From Owenia fusiformis (Eukaryota; Annelida; Polychaeta; Sabellida; Oweniidae), in contig CAIIXF020000004.1 of the NCBI GenBank assembly GCA_903813345.2, positions 17,159,513 through 17,223,512 of the forward strand: DNA of 64,000 nt, written 5' to 3'. The notes below the pieces were generated by a model that was not told the origin of the DNA, did not search any database, and worked only from the letters and a program-made list of their open reading frames with translations. Within the stretch, counting starts at the first letter, position 1; the number at the start of each line of letters is the position of its first letter. Shown piece by piece: positions 12,023 to 22,339 of the stretch. The position numbers and the translations under genes are program-made.

Positions 12023-13602
12023 TAGAGAATTTTCGTTATAAGTTGTTTCAAAAACTTATACGTATACTTATAGTTTAAAGGGTCTTGTCGAACTAAAATC
12101 AATTCAAATTGATTTTCATAATCTGTACCAAGTGGGGCATAACTATTCCCGATATAGTCAAGCTTCATCATCAACTAGGGACTGCGAATACAATGTCCTT
12201 TGCTAGTGTCAATTATGAACACGATAAACTAAATTCTAGTTGACGGGTCCTTGTAGTGTACGATAAACAAGACCCTTTAAAGTGAATCACTACACGAACG
12301 AGTCGATCATTTCAAAGTTCTCATGAAATTATAAGGTCAATTTTTAAGTTTTTACGTAATAAAGGGCCTTTATACGCAGATTATAAACTTACAGAGTTGG
12401 ATCTCCGCATAGTATATGTGTGGACCTATTGACCAGAATGGCTTATTAAAATTAATCGGCTGAATAGGCATAGTATCCAATCAAATAGCTCGACTCATTC
12501 ATTAGCTGAACTAATTCTCCCTTCGTTATTTCTACAAGGTGATTCAAAACGATCATCTACAAAAAATATATTTGAGAGTAGATAAATCTGTAAAACCCGT
12601 GTGCTATATCAGCCTATTTGATTCTAGAAAACACATATGACACAACGCTTCCTGGTCATCTCAACCCCAAGTCAACTCAACCCAGTAAAACTCAACCCCA
12701 AGTAGACTCAACCCCAAGTCAACTCAACCCCAGTAAAACTCAACCCCAAGTTAACTCAACCCTGTAAAACTCAACCCCAGTAAAACTCAACCCCTATATT
12801 TCTATATATTGATAAACTTATAAGAAAGTTTATTTCATAAAAACAATTCTGATGATTCAGGTTCTGATTTTCATTCTTAGACCACTGCCTTTTTAGATTA
12901 TAGCCAAAAAAGATATGTTTTCACAAAAAATGATGCAACTTCCTTCAAAATCGGGGGGAGGGTGTGTGTGCACCCCTCCTGGCTACATCTATGCTTTCAG
13001 TCTATTAATTACTAAATGTTAATGATTTTGTTAAAGCATGTTCATATAAATAAAAAGTTATATTACATTGTTAATTATTTCTAAATTATCTAAAGTTTGA
13101 TTTTTAAAAGATGTCTTAAATTAAATAATAGTGACAACTTGATGAATTATCGTGTTTTTTTTAATACTTTTACAACTTTCTATTCAAAGTATCATGCTAA
13201 ATGCTAGATTTTCAGAAATAAATGGCTAAAATTATTCATCATAGAAAAATTAATTTAGACATTGCTTAATGAATAGGGTTGAGTTTTACTGGGGTTGAGT
13301 TTTACAGGGTTGAGTTGACTTGGGGTTGAGTTTTACTAGGGTTGAGTTGACTTGGGGTTGAGTTGACTTGGGGTTGAGTTGGACTGGGTTGAGATGACTT
13401 GGGGTTGAGATGACCTGTCACCGACACAACTAAACATGCTTTACATCAAGGGGGTACGGATGGTATGCCATTGGCCCTTTTTATTACCGTCCTAGGAGAT
13501 ATTTCCCGACGAATTAGGAAATTATGAAACACCTTGTTTATTGGGTTTATAAGTATAAGTATACGTATAAGTTAAAAAACTTATAACGAAAATTCTCTAA
13601 TT
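12023..13602. repeat. Outer inverted repeat around the FB-like element
   Basis: The segment from gagaattttcgttataagt at 12023 to about 12075 matches the reverse complement of about 13545-13602, both carrying a tatacttatacgtat-type core. The pair lies symmetrically around 12654-13415. A second small hairpin (tttaaagggtcttgt with acaagaccctttaaa) sits at about 12074-12283. Confidence 0.55.
12654..13415. mobile_element. FB-like element with minisatellite termini
   Basis: The left terminus (12654-12792) is a tandem array of ~16-18-bp units alternating ccccaagtcaactcaa and ccccagtaaaactcaa. The right terminus (about 13276-13415) is the same array in reverse complement. The outermost bases, ggtcatctcaacccc and ggggttgagatgacc, are exactly inverted. 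The centre (about 480 bp) is AT-rich and non-coding. Long inverted termini made of short tandem repeats are the hallmark of Drosophila Foldback elements. No target duplication could be identified. Confidence 0.65.
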
Positions 13603-13766
13603 ACGCCCCTCATACCTATTTATTACAGGTCGTGTAGACCATTGTTGCCTGATTTATAGCAAAAACATTGACTTTTGCACGTTGATGATGATGATGATGA
13701 TGCGCCTTTTATAATAGATCTCATATCTTAGAAGCGTATCAGTTCAAAAAATACTAGAAGACCTTA

Positions 13767-14165
13767 CATATTTTGCCATGCACTGCGCCTATTCATTTGG
13801 CAATTCAGTTGTAAATTTTATCTTGAAAAAAATAAATCTTCCAAATTTGTTGAGTTTTCTTGCAGAAATCGCCTACCCCCCCCCCCCCCCTCCCTCCATC
13901 CATTTTGTATGATCACAAGGCGTGATTTAAGCTGCTGATATTCTTCTTTAAACGAGTCGGATTTTCAAAATCTATAAGTTGGACTCCCTTTATAGAAGCT
14001 TTGAACTGAATTTGCACTGCTTAATGCTGAAATTTTATTGTTTATCCATACATTTTAAGAAAAAATCTATAAAAAAGATGTTAAAGCCAAATGTTGCCCT
14101 AAAAATTCAGAAAATGTAAAAAATTTCGAATTTTCTATGTACAGGCCTTGTTGCCCCTTTAAGAA
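13767..14165. repeat. Interspersed repeat F, copy 1
   Basis: The right part (13935-14165; landmarks gactccctttat, gctttgaactgaattt, tttatccatacatttt, ccttgttgcccctttaa) recurs in the same orientation at 30888-31130. The left part (about 13770-13925) is related to the hairpin at 29222-29553. A (GAT)n run and a poly-C tract lie within or beside it. No coding capacity. Confidence 0.55.
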
Positions 14166-14449
14166 GCTTAATAGGTAAATTATCTAATCAAACACTTCGT
14201 CCACCATTAATCAAACACTAATCAATCCAATCTGTGCTAGCGATTTATAGGGCGAGCCAGTGGGATATTTCCAGGGTTCATACACACCTGGAAATGTCAG
14301 GGAAATTGACTTGATTTTCCAAGTGCTGGAAATGTCAGGTAATTTTAAAATTAGGTCAAAAGGGCCAAAGATGACCGGGAATTTTGAAACGGTAGACATG
14401 TCAGGGAAATGTCAGGGAAATTTGTATCAGTGTTGAAAAAATAATGTTC

Positions 14450-15961
14450 CAGAGATTAATGTTTCCAAACTGTTTTGAAACAAACTAACGTCTTGTTTTC
14501 AACCTACACCTTGCTCCTTTCTGTCGTATTTAATAAAACAAAAATAGTATATCACGGAGGGATACGAACCACTCACCTGGGACTTGGTTATTCACTAGCG
14601 CCATAGGCGTTCTACTATTCTGGATACAATTGCAACTGACGAGTCGTATTTAAGTGGAGACAAAAGTGAGGATCATTTTGAATTGACGCTCGGTATAAAT
14701 ATATAATACTTTTGTTCTTTCATATCGGTAGCTCGTTGGCCTCATGGTTAGCGTGCCTGGCTTCCATAGTCGAGGTTAGTTGATCGAGACCCGTTCATGT
14801 CGAACTTTTTGATTTGCTTGTTGTCAAAATATAATAAGTAGGGCAAAATCCAGAAAAAGTAGATCAAAAATACTCCAATGGAGTATAAAATTGTCACCAG
14901 GATTCCGGAATGAGACGAATGTTAACTCGTGAAATCTCGGTAGATAAAGTAGGTCAGAAAATCCGGATTAATCCGAACAAGGTTCGGGAATTTCCGTCAT
15001 AAGAAGTAGGTCAAAAATACTCCAATGGAGTATAAAATTGTCACCAGGATTCCGAAATACGACGAATCGAATCGGCAAACTTCGGTACAATAATGAAGTG
15101 CATAAAAATCGTGAAACAGGTGTCAGGGGCTTCCCTCATCTTTCCATAAATGGTTCTAAAAGCCTTATATGGATCCATCACGTGACATTCAAAATGACGT
15201 TCCTATATGATTCTATGGGCCTTATATGGATCTTTCGAACACGTGACCAAATCAAAATCAAAATCAAAATTTTACCTTGACCATTGGATGGGATTTCATA
15301 GAAAATATCAAAGAAAACATATTCTCGTGATCCTTAAATCACTTAAATTCGATCATTTTATCTTCACCCCTTGATGGAATTTTATGAAAGAAGTTATGAA
15401 AACACATCATCATGTAAGGGTTTTCACCTAAATTAGCTCGTTTTATCTTGACCCTTCAATTGAATTTACTGAAAAATGTTTCATGAAAAATATCATGTTA
15501 TGATTTGTATTTAAATAAGACCGTTTCATTTAAATACTTGCTGGATAATATTTCATTAAAAAACGCACTTTAAAAATATTTCAGGATTTGCCTTAATTTA
15601 TCAATGTAATGTAAGTATTAGATTGACTCTCAAATAGGGTTCTATTTTAACTTTTTTATTGAAATTAATACTAGGCAGGACTCACTCTCTAAATAGCTAA
15701 TAAAAATTCAACCCTTGGATGTGATTTCGTTGAAAAAAAAATATGACAAGTCCAGAATCAAATGATTTGTCCAGAACCTCTTAAGATCCTGTTAAAAATA
15801 GTTAAAAATTAAGTTAAACCTTTAATTTCATTAACAAGATACTTTTTTAAAATCAACCAACCTTTCCTTTGTACAATTACAATATTGAGAGACCTCAACA
15901 CATTGTGTTTATATCGTTTTGTTGCAATGAGGTTCGGATAGATGTTTCATTTCATTCCGAA
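14450..15961. repeat. Right arm of ~7.7-kb inverted repeat
   Basis: Reverse-complement partner of 8243-9741. It carries the mirror copies of both tRNA-like modules (14721-14805 plus; 14555-14612 minus), so those modules predate the duplication that made the two arms. The outer border lies close to the 3' end of the retrotransposon that follows. Confidence 0.8.
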
Positions 15962-16258
15962 CATATGATATCATGAACGAAAGAAGTGTCTGATGTGTTT
16001 TCTAAAACTAGTTTTATTAAACATCGATGACATGATGCTATGCTACAATTTATTGAAGATGGTGGGGTGGAAGGTCAATAAAGTGGACTAGTCGCATCAT
16101 CAGTACTTCTACCTCCTCAGGTTTCGGGGCGCTCCGAAGTATACCTGATTGGGAATGGAGGTTGCCCCTGCAGAGTTGATCAGACTCCACATGCGGTGGT
16201 TAATTGAACCTAGTCATAGAGGGATATACTTTGTTCTAGGATGGGACTGGGTTTGCTG
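15962..16258 (-). other. Probable 3' UTR of the RLE retrotransposon
   Basis: Read on the minus strand, about 16258 to 16080 keeps the higher GC content of the ORF and then falls into AT-rich sequence. The exact 3' end and any target duplication could not be fixed. Confidence 0.4.
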
Positions 16259-19200
16259 CTATGTTGTAGTTGGAGTCCACTTCTCTTTCCTCCGCAGCCA
16301 GAGCCAACGTGAGCATGACTCTGCTGTGGCACCAATATCCTTAACGGCTTTCCTAAGATGGCTGGACCGTATTCCCAGGTCCTTCAACATGTGGCGTAAG
16401 GAGGCAGCTGGAAAGCCTCTGCAACCTACTTCAACTGCATGATGTCTGCAATTCCACCCTCTGGATTTTGCTTCGTCTACTAGGTCTTGGTAACGGGCAA
16501 TCTTCAGTTGGTGAGATACCTCTATTCTCTCCTCACTAGGTACAGTAAGTTCTATCACAAGGATGGTTTTGCTGTTTCTAGATAGAAGCACCATATCTGG
16601 TCTCTGTGTGGTCACTACGATATCTTGGGGGAACACTAGCTTTCTCCTGATGTCAACTTGGAGATCCCAGTCAGATGCTTTAGATAGGGTGGAAGGGGGT
16701 TCGGTGATCGTCTTCTGCTTGGATGATTTAGCCTGGCCTTCCTTTCTGAATTCTATGAATCTAGGCTTGGTTGAGACCTTCTGCTGATTGGCTTCAAGCC
16801 TTTCCCTATCAACCCATTTGGCTATTTCCTCAAGCACTTTGTCATGGCGCCACCGGTAACGACCTTCTGCTAGTGCTTTCGTGCACCCACTCAGGATATG
16901 TGAGAGAGAACAGTGTGCTGCAAGGCATTGTGGGCAGTTTGATGTTTCTTCTTTTCCCCAAGTTCTCAAGTTGGTTGGAGATGGCAAAAGATCAGTGAAT
17001 GCTCTGAGAAGGAAGCTGAGACGCCCCTGGTCAACAGACCAAAGATCTCTCCAGCCTAGTGATCGGTCCAGTATGGAGTCCCACCTGGTCCAATCACCCT
17101 GCTTGGTGAGTCCGATGGCTCTAACCAAGCGCTCCTCTTCCTCCTTCCTCCGCACCTGATGTACTATCCTGTCTCTCTTGTCTTTGGGGGTGGGCTGCTC
17201 CCACTGCTGTGGACCATAGTTTCCAAGTCCGAGCCGACCCTGGCATGTCACTCCCACGATTTGCTCAAGTTGAATGCGCTCTTCTGCCTCAGATACAGCT
17301 ACCTGCGGTTTCCACTTTCTGCCTGCCGTGATGGTTTCTCCTGTGCCATGGACATTGCTGTCGTGTGCAGAGCGGAGTGTGGCGACTGCTCTGACCTTAG
17401 CAACTTTAAACTCTTCCACGACAGAAGACAGTGGCAGAGACAGTTTGGAAGATGTTGAATACAGATTAACTGCACTGAAGCTTGGAGGGACTCCGAGCCA
17501 TCGTCTGAGATGTTTGCTGCACAACTTCTCCATAGCTTTCACTGTGGTGAGTGGAAAATCATACAGAAGAAAGGGCCATTGGAGTCTCGGGATGATGCCA
17601 AACTCAAAACACCAAGCCTTAAAACGTCCCTGTAGCTTGCTCTGGTCTATGACCTTCAGCCACCCCTTAAGTTGGTTCACAACGTCTGTGATGGAATTGA
17701 CGTCCTTGAGTGACTTGTCAAAGTACTTCCCTAGGCACTTTATCCTCTGTTCCTGTATGGTTGGGATGCGTGAGCCCTGGATCTTAAAGAAAGTACTTGG
17801 TTGTGTCTTGCCCTTGTAAATGACCAGGCTTCTTGACTTCTTGGGTTTGAACTCCATCCGAGCCCAATTGGCCATCTGCTCCAAGCCACCTAGTACCCAA
17901 CGGGTTCCGGGAATAGATTGAGTCATGGCTGTGATGTCATCCATGAAGGCAAGGCAGGTTCGATGTCGTGTCCCGTCCCTGGCTTTTGGACCTCTGCACT
18001 GTGCCTCCCCAGCTTTCAAAATCAAGTTCATGGCTGTAATGAAGAGGACAACAGAGACTGTGCACCCAGCCATAATACCTTTTTCCAACTGCTGCCATTT
18101 GGTGGTAAATTTGGCTGTAGTAAACTGCATTCTCATGCTGCCTAGGTGTTGCATGGCTAGATCTACTATCTCTTGTGGAAAGTGGTACTGCTCCAGAGCT
18201 GTTTTGATGAGCTGGTGTGGTACACTGGGGTAAGCCTTAGCCAGGTCTAGCCAGACTACGGCCAGAGTTGACTTGTCTCGTTGTGCCTCCTTGATGAGCT
18301 GGGTTATGGTTGCCGTATGCTCTAAACATCCTGATTGCCCGGAAAGTCCCCCTTTCTGGACACTGGTGTCAATGTATCCATTTTTCAGAAGAAATGCTGC
18401 TATTCTCTTGGCTACTATTGCCCAGAAGATTTTCCCTTCCACGTCCAGGAGAGAAATTTCCCGGAACTTGTCGAGGGTGGTGGAGTTTTCTTCCTTTGGG
18501 ACATAGCAACCTTCAGCAAGTGTCCATGTTGGTGGCAGAGCTTTGTCTTTCCAGACCAAACGCAACAGCTTCCACAGGCGATGCAGAAGTTTAGGGCAGT
18601 TCTTGTACACCCTATAGGTAATGCCTGTGGGTCCTGGCGCCGACCCCGCTCTAGCCTTCTTGACAATGGCCTTTACCTCATCCTGGGTGATGTCAGAGAG
18701 GTCAAATGGGGTATCTGGTTCTGGTGTTAAAAGCTTAACTGGACAGTCTCCTAGGGGGGTATCTCTTCCTGGATCACTGTGTGCTCTTGAAACATTCTCT
18801 TCTGCCTCAGCCTGGGTGCACTCCAATTGGCCGCTCTTTGGCTTTCCCAACAGTTCTGAGGTGAACTTGTAAGGATTCTTGAAAAATGCTTCTCGGCTTC
18901 TGCGCTTCTCCTTTGCTTTCTTCCTAAGGTTTTCCACCTGGCGAAGCTGGATGAGTCTCTTGCGATGGTGGTCTATGAGTTGTTTGAGGCCGACCTGTTG
19001 GATGTCATCAGCTCTTCTCCATTGCCTGCGGAGACCTCGGAGCTCTCGGCGAAGTTCTGCTATTTGTTGCTGTCGCCTGCTCGGGCCTGCTGGTTGCCTT
19101 GCTTGTCTCCGCTTGTCCTTATCACCAAACAAATCTTTGCACTCATCGAAGACTATGGTGGTCATCAATGCCAGCTTTTTCTGGGGATTGCCTTTTAGTG

Positions 19201-19585
19201 TCATGCCCAAGATGGTGTCTAGTGAGTCATCAAGCTCTTTCCATCTTGGATCTGCTGCAGGTGGAAACTTCAGTCGTGGTTTCCTCTCAATAACAGGCTC
19301 CATCCTCTCTCTTCTTCGTTGGCTTGCAGTGTCAGGATTTGCTACAGCCTGGAGGTCCTGGGCACTGTGGGGTGCTTCCGGGCCTGGGTCCTCCTCCGAC
19401 TTACTAGCAGCACTCTTAGTCGTGTTTGCTGCTATACGCTGTTGTAACAGAGCCTTACACTGCTTCTTCCTTCCTTGGTGTATTTTCACACCGAGCTCGT
19501 TCTTGAAAAGAAACAATATAAAGAAAAGTATATATACACGAGGGGTGATCAGGAATTTCTGGACCGTTCGCTCTATGTCTGCCAT
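16259..19585 (-). CDS. Non-LTR retrotransposon RT with restriction-like endonuclease
   Basis: The intact 1108-codon ORF encodes a reverse transcriptase that would copy its own RNA at a nicked chromosomal target. In order: a partial zinc finger (F27, H36, C43, lacking the leading Cys pair), basic linker, RT motifs (APGPTGITYRVYK near 316-328, W-L-D-L-A-K-A-Y with D447, G-I-M-A-G-C near 503-508, F-M-D-D at 547-550), a CCHC knuckle (C884, C887, H896, C901) and a restriction-like endonuclease with RHD (913-915), PD (996-997) and E1012. This domain order is that of the R2/NeSL/Hero group; the wording around F-M-D-D resembles Hero-type elements known from fish and marine invertebrates. The first ~25 residues come from a mariner-like sequence, so the natural start is probably lost and the element is 5' truncated. 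No internal stop is seen, which suggests recent insertion. It is distinctly more GC-rich than the flanks. Confidence 0.85.
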   Translation of the reverse strand: MADIERTVQKFLITPRVYILFFILFLFKNELGVKIHQGRKKQCKALLQQRIAANTTKSAASKSEEDPGPEAPHSAQDLQAVANPDTASQRRRERMEPVIERKPRLKFPPAADPRWKELDDSLDTILGMTLKGNPQKKLALMTTIVFDECKDLFGDKDKRRQARQPAGPSRRQQQIAELRRELRGLRRQWRRADDIQQVGLKQLIDHHRKRLIQLRQVENLRKKAKEKRRSREAFFKNPYKFTSELLGKPKSGQLECTQAEAEENVSRAHSDPGRDTPLGDCPVKLLTPEPDTPFDLSDITQDEVKAIVKKARAGSAPGPTGITYRVYKNCPKLLHRLWKLLRLVWKDKALPPTWTLAEGCYVPKEENSTTLDKFREISLLDVEGKIFWAIVAKRIAAFLLKNGYIDTSVQKGGLSGQSGCLEHTATITQLIKEAQRDKSTLAVVWLDLAKAYPSVPHQLIKTALEQYHFPQEIVDLAMQHLGSMRMQFTTAKFTTKWQQLEKGIMAGCTVSVVLFITAMNLILKAGEAQCRGPKARDGTRHRTCLAFMDDITAMTQSIPGTRWVLGGLEQMANWARMEFKPKKSRSLVIYKGKTQPSTFFKIQGSRIPTIQEQRIKCLGKYFDKSLKDVNSITDVVNQLKGWLKVIDQSKLQGRFKAWCFEFGIIPRLQWPFLLYDFPLTTVKAMEKLCSKHLRRWLGVPPSFSAVNLYSTSSKLSLPLSSVVEEFKVAKVRAVATLRSAHDSNVHGTGETITAGRKWKPQVAVSEAEERIQLEQIVGVTCQGRLGLGNYGPQQWEQPTPKDKRDRIVHQVRRKEEEERLVRAIGLTKQGDWTRWDSILDRSLGWRDLWSVDQGRLSFLLRAFTDLLPSPTNLRTWGKEETSNCPQCLAAHCSLSHILSGCTKALAEGRYRWRHDKVLEEIAKWVDRERLEANQQKVSTKPRFIEFRKEGQAKSSKQKTITEPPSTLSKASDWDLQVDIRRKLVFPQDIVVTTQRPDMVLLSRNSKTILVIELTVPSEERIEVSHQLKIARYQDLVDEAKSRGWNCRHHAVEVGCRGFPAASLRHMLKDLGIRSSHLRKAVKDIGATAESCSRWLWLRRKEKWTPTTT
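19530..19580. mobile_element. Mariner-like terminus at LINE 5' junction
   Basis: The sequence tatatatacacgaggggtga followed by tcaggaatttctgga resembles a mariner-family terminal inverted repeat next to a TA site. A related terminus, tatatacgaggggtgatcaa, occurs at 49652-49671. It supplies the ATG and first residues of the retrotransposon ORF. Confidence 0.5.
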
Positions 19586-19617
19586 TTTTTATCCTTTCTT
19601 ACTGATTTTTTCACATA

Positions 19618-20773
19618 CTATAACCCAAATATATAGGATCACATCATGAAGATTTCATTGTTCTATGACTTCATTATCCTATTATTTTTGTTAGCATGGT
19701 AACTGGTGGCGCGACGAGGTGGAGCTCAGAAAAATACCAAATTTGAAAAAACAGTAATTTTATATGATCTTTGGACACTGTATTTATTGCTGAATACTAT
19801 AACCCCAATATATAGGATCACATCATGAAGATTTCATTGTTCTATGACATCATTATCCTATTATTTTTGTTAGCATGGTAACTGGTAACGCGACAAGGTG
19901 GAGCTCAGAAAAATACCAAATTTGAATAAACAGTAATTTTATTAGTTCAACAAGTTAAACCTAGTCTGGGCCTTATTTCTTCTCTGACATATCTTGTGGC
20001 CCGCCCTAGGTTTAACTTCCGTGCCTATTCGGCTCTTCATGCAAAAAAAAATTAATGGTGGCCTATGGTAGCGCATGAAATTCAATGCGCGTTTTATTAA
20101 TAACTGATGGTGAGAATTTGCAACAAATGAAAGCATAGCACGGAAGTTAAACCCAACCACGGCAACACGAACATTCAGATTAAAAAATGAAAGCCGTGGT
20201 ATTGGGTTTAACTTGTTGAACTATAATTTTATATGATCTTAAGCCACTGTATTTATTGCTGAATACTATAACCCAAATATATAGGATCACATCATGAAGA
20301 TTTCATTGTTCTATGACATCATTATCCTATTATTTTTGTTAGCATGGTAACTGGTGGCGCGACGAGGTGGAGCTCAGAAAAATACCAAATTTGAAAAAAC
20401 AGTAATTTTATATGATCTTTGGACACTGTATTTATTGCTGAATACTATAACCCCAATATATAGGATCACATCATGAAGATTTCATTGTTCTATGACATCA
20501 TTATCCTATTATTTTTGTTAGCATGGTAACTGGTGACGCGACAAGGTGGAGCTCAGAAAAATACCAAATTTGAATAAACAGTAATTTTATATGATCTTAA
20601 GCCACTGTATTTATTGCTGAATACTATAACCCCAATATATAGGATCACATCATGAAGATTTCATTGTTCTATGACATCATTATCCTATTATTCTTGTTAG
20701 CATGGTAACTGGTGACGCGACAAGGTGGAGCTCAGAAAAATACCAAATTTGAAAAAACAGTAATTTTATATTT
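19618..20773. repeat. 179-bp satellite, five units
   Basis: The landmark ctataaccc occurs at 19618, 19797, 20266, 20445 and 20624. The spacing is 179 bp throughout once a 290-bp insertion (281-bp element plus 9-bp duplication) in unit 2 is removed. Units 1 and 3 share ggtggcgcgacgaggtgg and tttggacactg; units 2 and 4 share cgcgacaaggtgg and ttaagccactg. The array is therefore organised as a 358-bp dimer, with unit 5 of the second type. No ORF is conserved. Confidence 0.85.
19943..20223. mobile_element. 281-bp MULE-like MITE in satellite unit 2
   Basis: The ends are tagttcaacaagttaaacc and ggtttaacttgttgaacta-type inverted repeats. The 9-bp sequence taattttat flanks it on both sides (19934-19942 and 20224-20232) and occurs once in the uninterrupted satellite units. 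A 9-bp target duplication is typical of Mutator-like elements. A related, diverged sequence lies in the opposite orientation at about 46250-46332. The 72-codon ORF inside has no recognised domain. Confidence 0.8.
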
Positions 20774-20800
20774 CTGTGTAGATTCATCACTCTGGTGATA

Positions 20801-20952
20801 TACAGTATTAATAATAACTAAGTTCATTTACTTCAGAGTAATATATATTTTTTTTTTTTCGACGTTTCACCAGTAATCCAACTAGCTTTTTCAAGATTCA
20901 AAATGGAAGTACACAGTACTAAATATGAACTTAGTTATTATTAATACAGTAA
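20801..20952. repeat. Inverted repeat ending at the assembly gap
   Basis: gatatacagtattaataata at about 20799-20828 pairs with ttattattaatacagtaa at about 20925-20952. Between them lies tcgacgtttcaccagtaatc with a poly-T run, a block common in invertebrate retroelements. The right arm stops at the first N, so the repeat may have caused the assembly break. Confidence 0.5.
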
Positions 20953-21452
20953 NNNNNNNNNNNNNNNNNNNNNNNNNNNNNNNNNNNNNNNNNNNNNNNN
21001 NNNNNNNNNNNNNNNNNNNNNNNNNNNNNNNNNNNNNNNNNNNNNNNNNNNNNNNNNNNNNNNNNNNNNNNNNNNNNNNNNNNNNNNNNNNNNNNNNNNN
21101 NNNNNNNNNNNNNNNNNNNNNNNNNNNNNNNNNNNNNNNNNNNNNNNNNNNNNNNNNNNNNNNNNNNNNNNNNNNNNNNNNNNNNNNNNNNNNNNNNNNN
21201 NNNNNNNNNNNNNNNNNNNNNNNNNNNNNNNNNNNNNNNNNNNNNNNNNNNNNNNNNNNNNNNNNNNNNNNNNNNNNNNNNNNNNNNNNNNNNNNNNNNN
21301 NNNNNNNNNNNNNNNNNNNNNNNNNNNNNNNNNNNNNNNNNNNNNNNNNNNNNNNNNNNNNNNNNNNNNNNNNNNNNNNNNNNNNNNNNNNNNNNNNNNN
21401 NNNNNNNNNNNNNNNNNNNNNNNNNNNNNNNNNNNNNNNNNNNNNNNNNNNN
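20953..21452. other. Assembly gap of exactly 500 N
   Basis: Five hundred unknown bases, a round number typical of a placeholder. The true length is unknown. It removes the 3' end of the glycosyltransferase gene on the minus strand. Confidence 0.98.
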
Positions 21453-21867
21453 TGCAGCCATTCATCTCCCTTGGCGATAATCCGTCGATTATGTTGTCCA
21501 GGTAACAAACCTTGCATAGTCCAGTTCGTGCCTAGCAACCAGAGTAAACCCTGTTGAAACTTGCCACCCCCGTGCCATATTATGATATCATCAAGACGTT
21601 TCAACGAGCATGAACTTCTACAAACCTGATGACCTTGAACTCCAATAACGTTGAGGTGATAGTCAGTTTTACCCTCGATGGGGACCTTCCCCGAGTTAAG
21701 CTCCTCATTGTATCGAAGCAATCTGTCTTTAGTTTCTGGATAGGTATAAATGAATCTGAGTGGGGGGTGTTGCCAACTTATGTTCAGACACACCAGGGCC
21801 AGGTTCAGGACGACCTGGTCATCAGGTTTAGTGACAGATACCTTTCCAACCATATCCCAAAATATGG
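21453..21867 (-). CDS. GT77-like glycosyltransferase, exon 2 (cut by gap)
   Basis: The exon is open for 415 bases and runs into the gap. On the minus strand it follows a pyrimidine-rich acceptor (tgctttttag) and starts with two bases that complete a codon begun in exon 1. It encodes residues 442 to about 579 of the spliced product, including K-P-D-D-Q-V-V-L-N (D457, D458, Q459). This matches the DDQ...N motif that follows the DxD site in nucleotide-diphospho-sugar transferases (Pfam Nucleotid_trans). Further on lies a D-D-I-I-I-W-H stretch. An ORF caller would start it at the internal Met at 21853; the splice phase indicates the exon begins 14 bases upstream. The stop codon is not visible. 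Confidence 0.75.
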
Positions 21868-22339
21868 CTAAAAAGCAAAACAGACGATCATAGACGACAT
21901 GGTGTTATATGAATGTTATAAAGGATCGATTGATTGATTGATTATTGTTAATGCCCAATCGTCAATCATCCGATTGTTTGTTTGTTTGTTTGTTTGTTAA
22001 TTTGTTTTTGTTTTTCGTTTGTTTTCTCGGTATATGATTTGTTGATTTATTTAAAGCCCCCCCCCATAAAGTTTAAACCACTTTGGCTTTTATTGTAGGC
22101 TTACCCAATGTTATCAAAGTGTGATATGTGAAACTTTTTTTTATTTCAAAAAGTGTTTTTTGAAGAATTTTTTGTTCGAAAAATCGAGTGTTTATTTAAA
22201 ACTAACCCTTAGGGGTTACACGTATCTTTTAATAAGGGAAAATCTCTAAAAAAAACTTTTAAAGTCATGACAAATCGTAAATGAATAATTAAAACACATT
22301 TTCAAACCTTACACGGGGACTTTTAGCGTTTCGACTCAC
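21868..22339 (-). other. Intron of the GT77-like gene
   Basis: 472 bp. On the minus strand the donor is aaaa followed by gtgagt and the acceptor is tttttag followed by cc. The junction is phase 1 and keeps the frame. The intron is AT-rich with (GATT)n, (TTTG)n and poly-C runs at about 21927-22070. The exon 1 frame meets a stop only 18 bases after the donor, which is why the gene looks truncated if left unspliced. Confidence 0.75.

Noticed and set aside
9388-14805. Functional tRNA genes in the inverted arms
   Set aside because: Only box A/B-like parts are present; the acceptor stems do not pair and no anticodon arm folds convincingly.
8911-15280. Matching 80-codon ORFs at 8911-9153 and 15038-15280
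   Set aside because: The identity follows from the inverted arms. The C-terminal I-K-I-K-I-K comes from a simple repeat and no family is recognised.
16149-19649. Many plus-strand ORFs (up to 256 codons) opposite the retrotransposon
   Set aside because: They are antisense shadows of the GC-richer RT ORF; none shows a domain and all lie within its span.
20891-21853. A 320-codon minus ORF and several 170-210-codon ORFs across the gap
   Set aside because: Most of their length is unknown bases. Only 21453-21867 on the minus strand is real sequence, and it is annotated as an exon.
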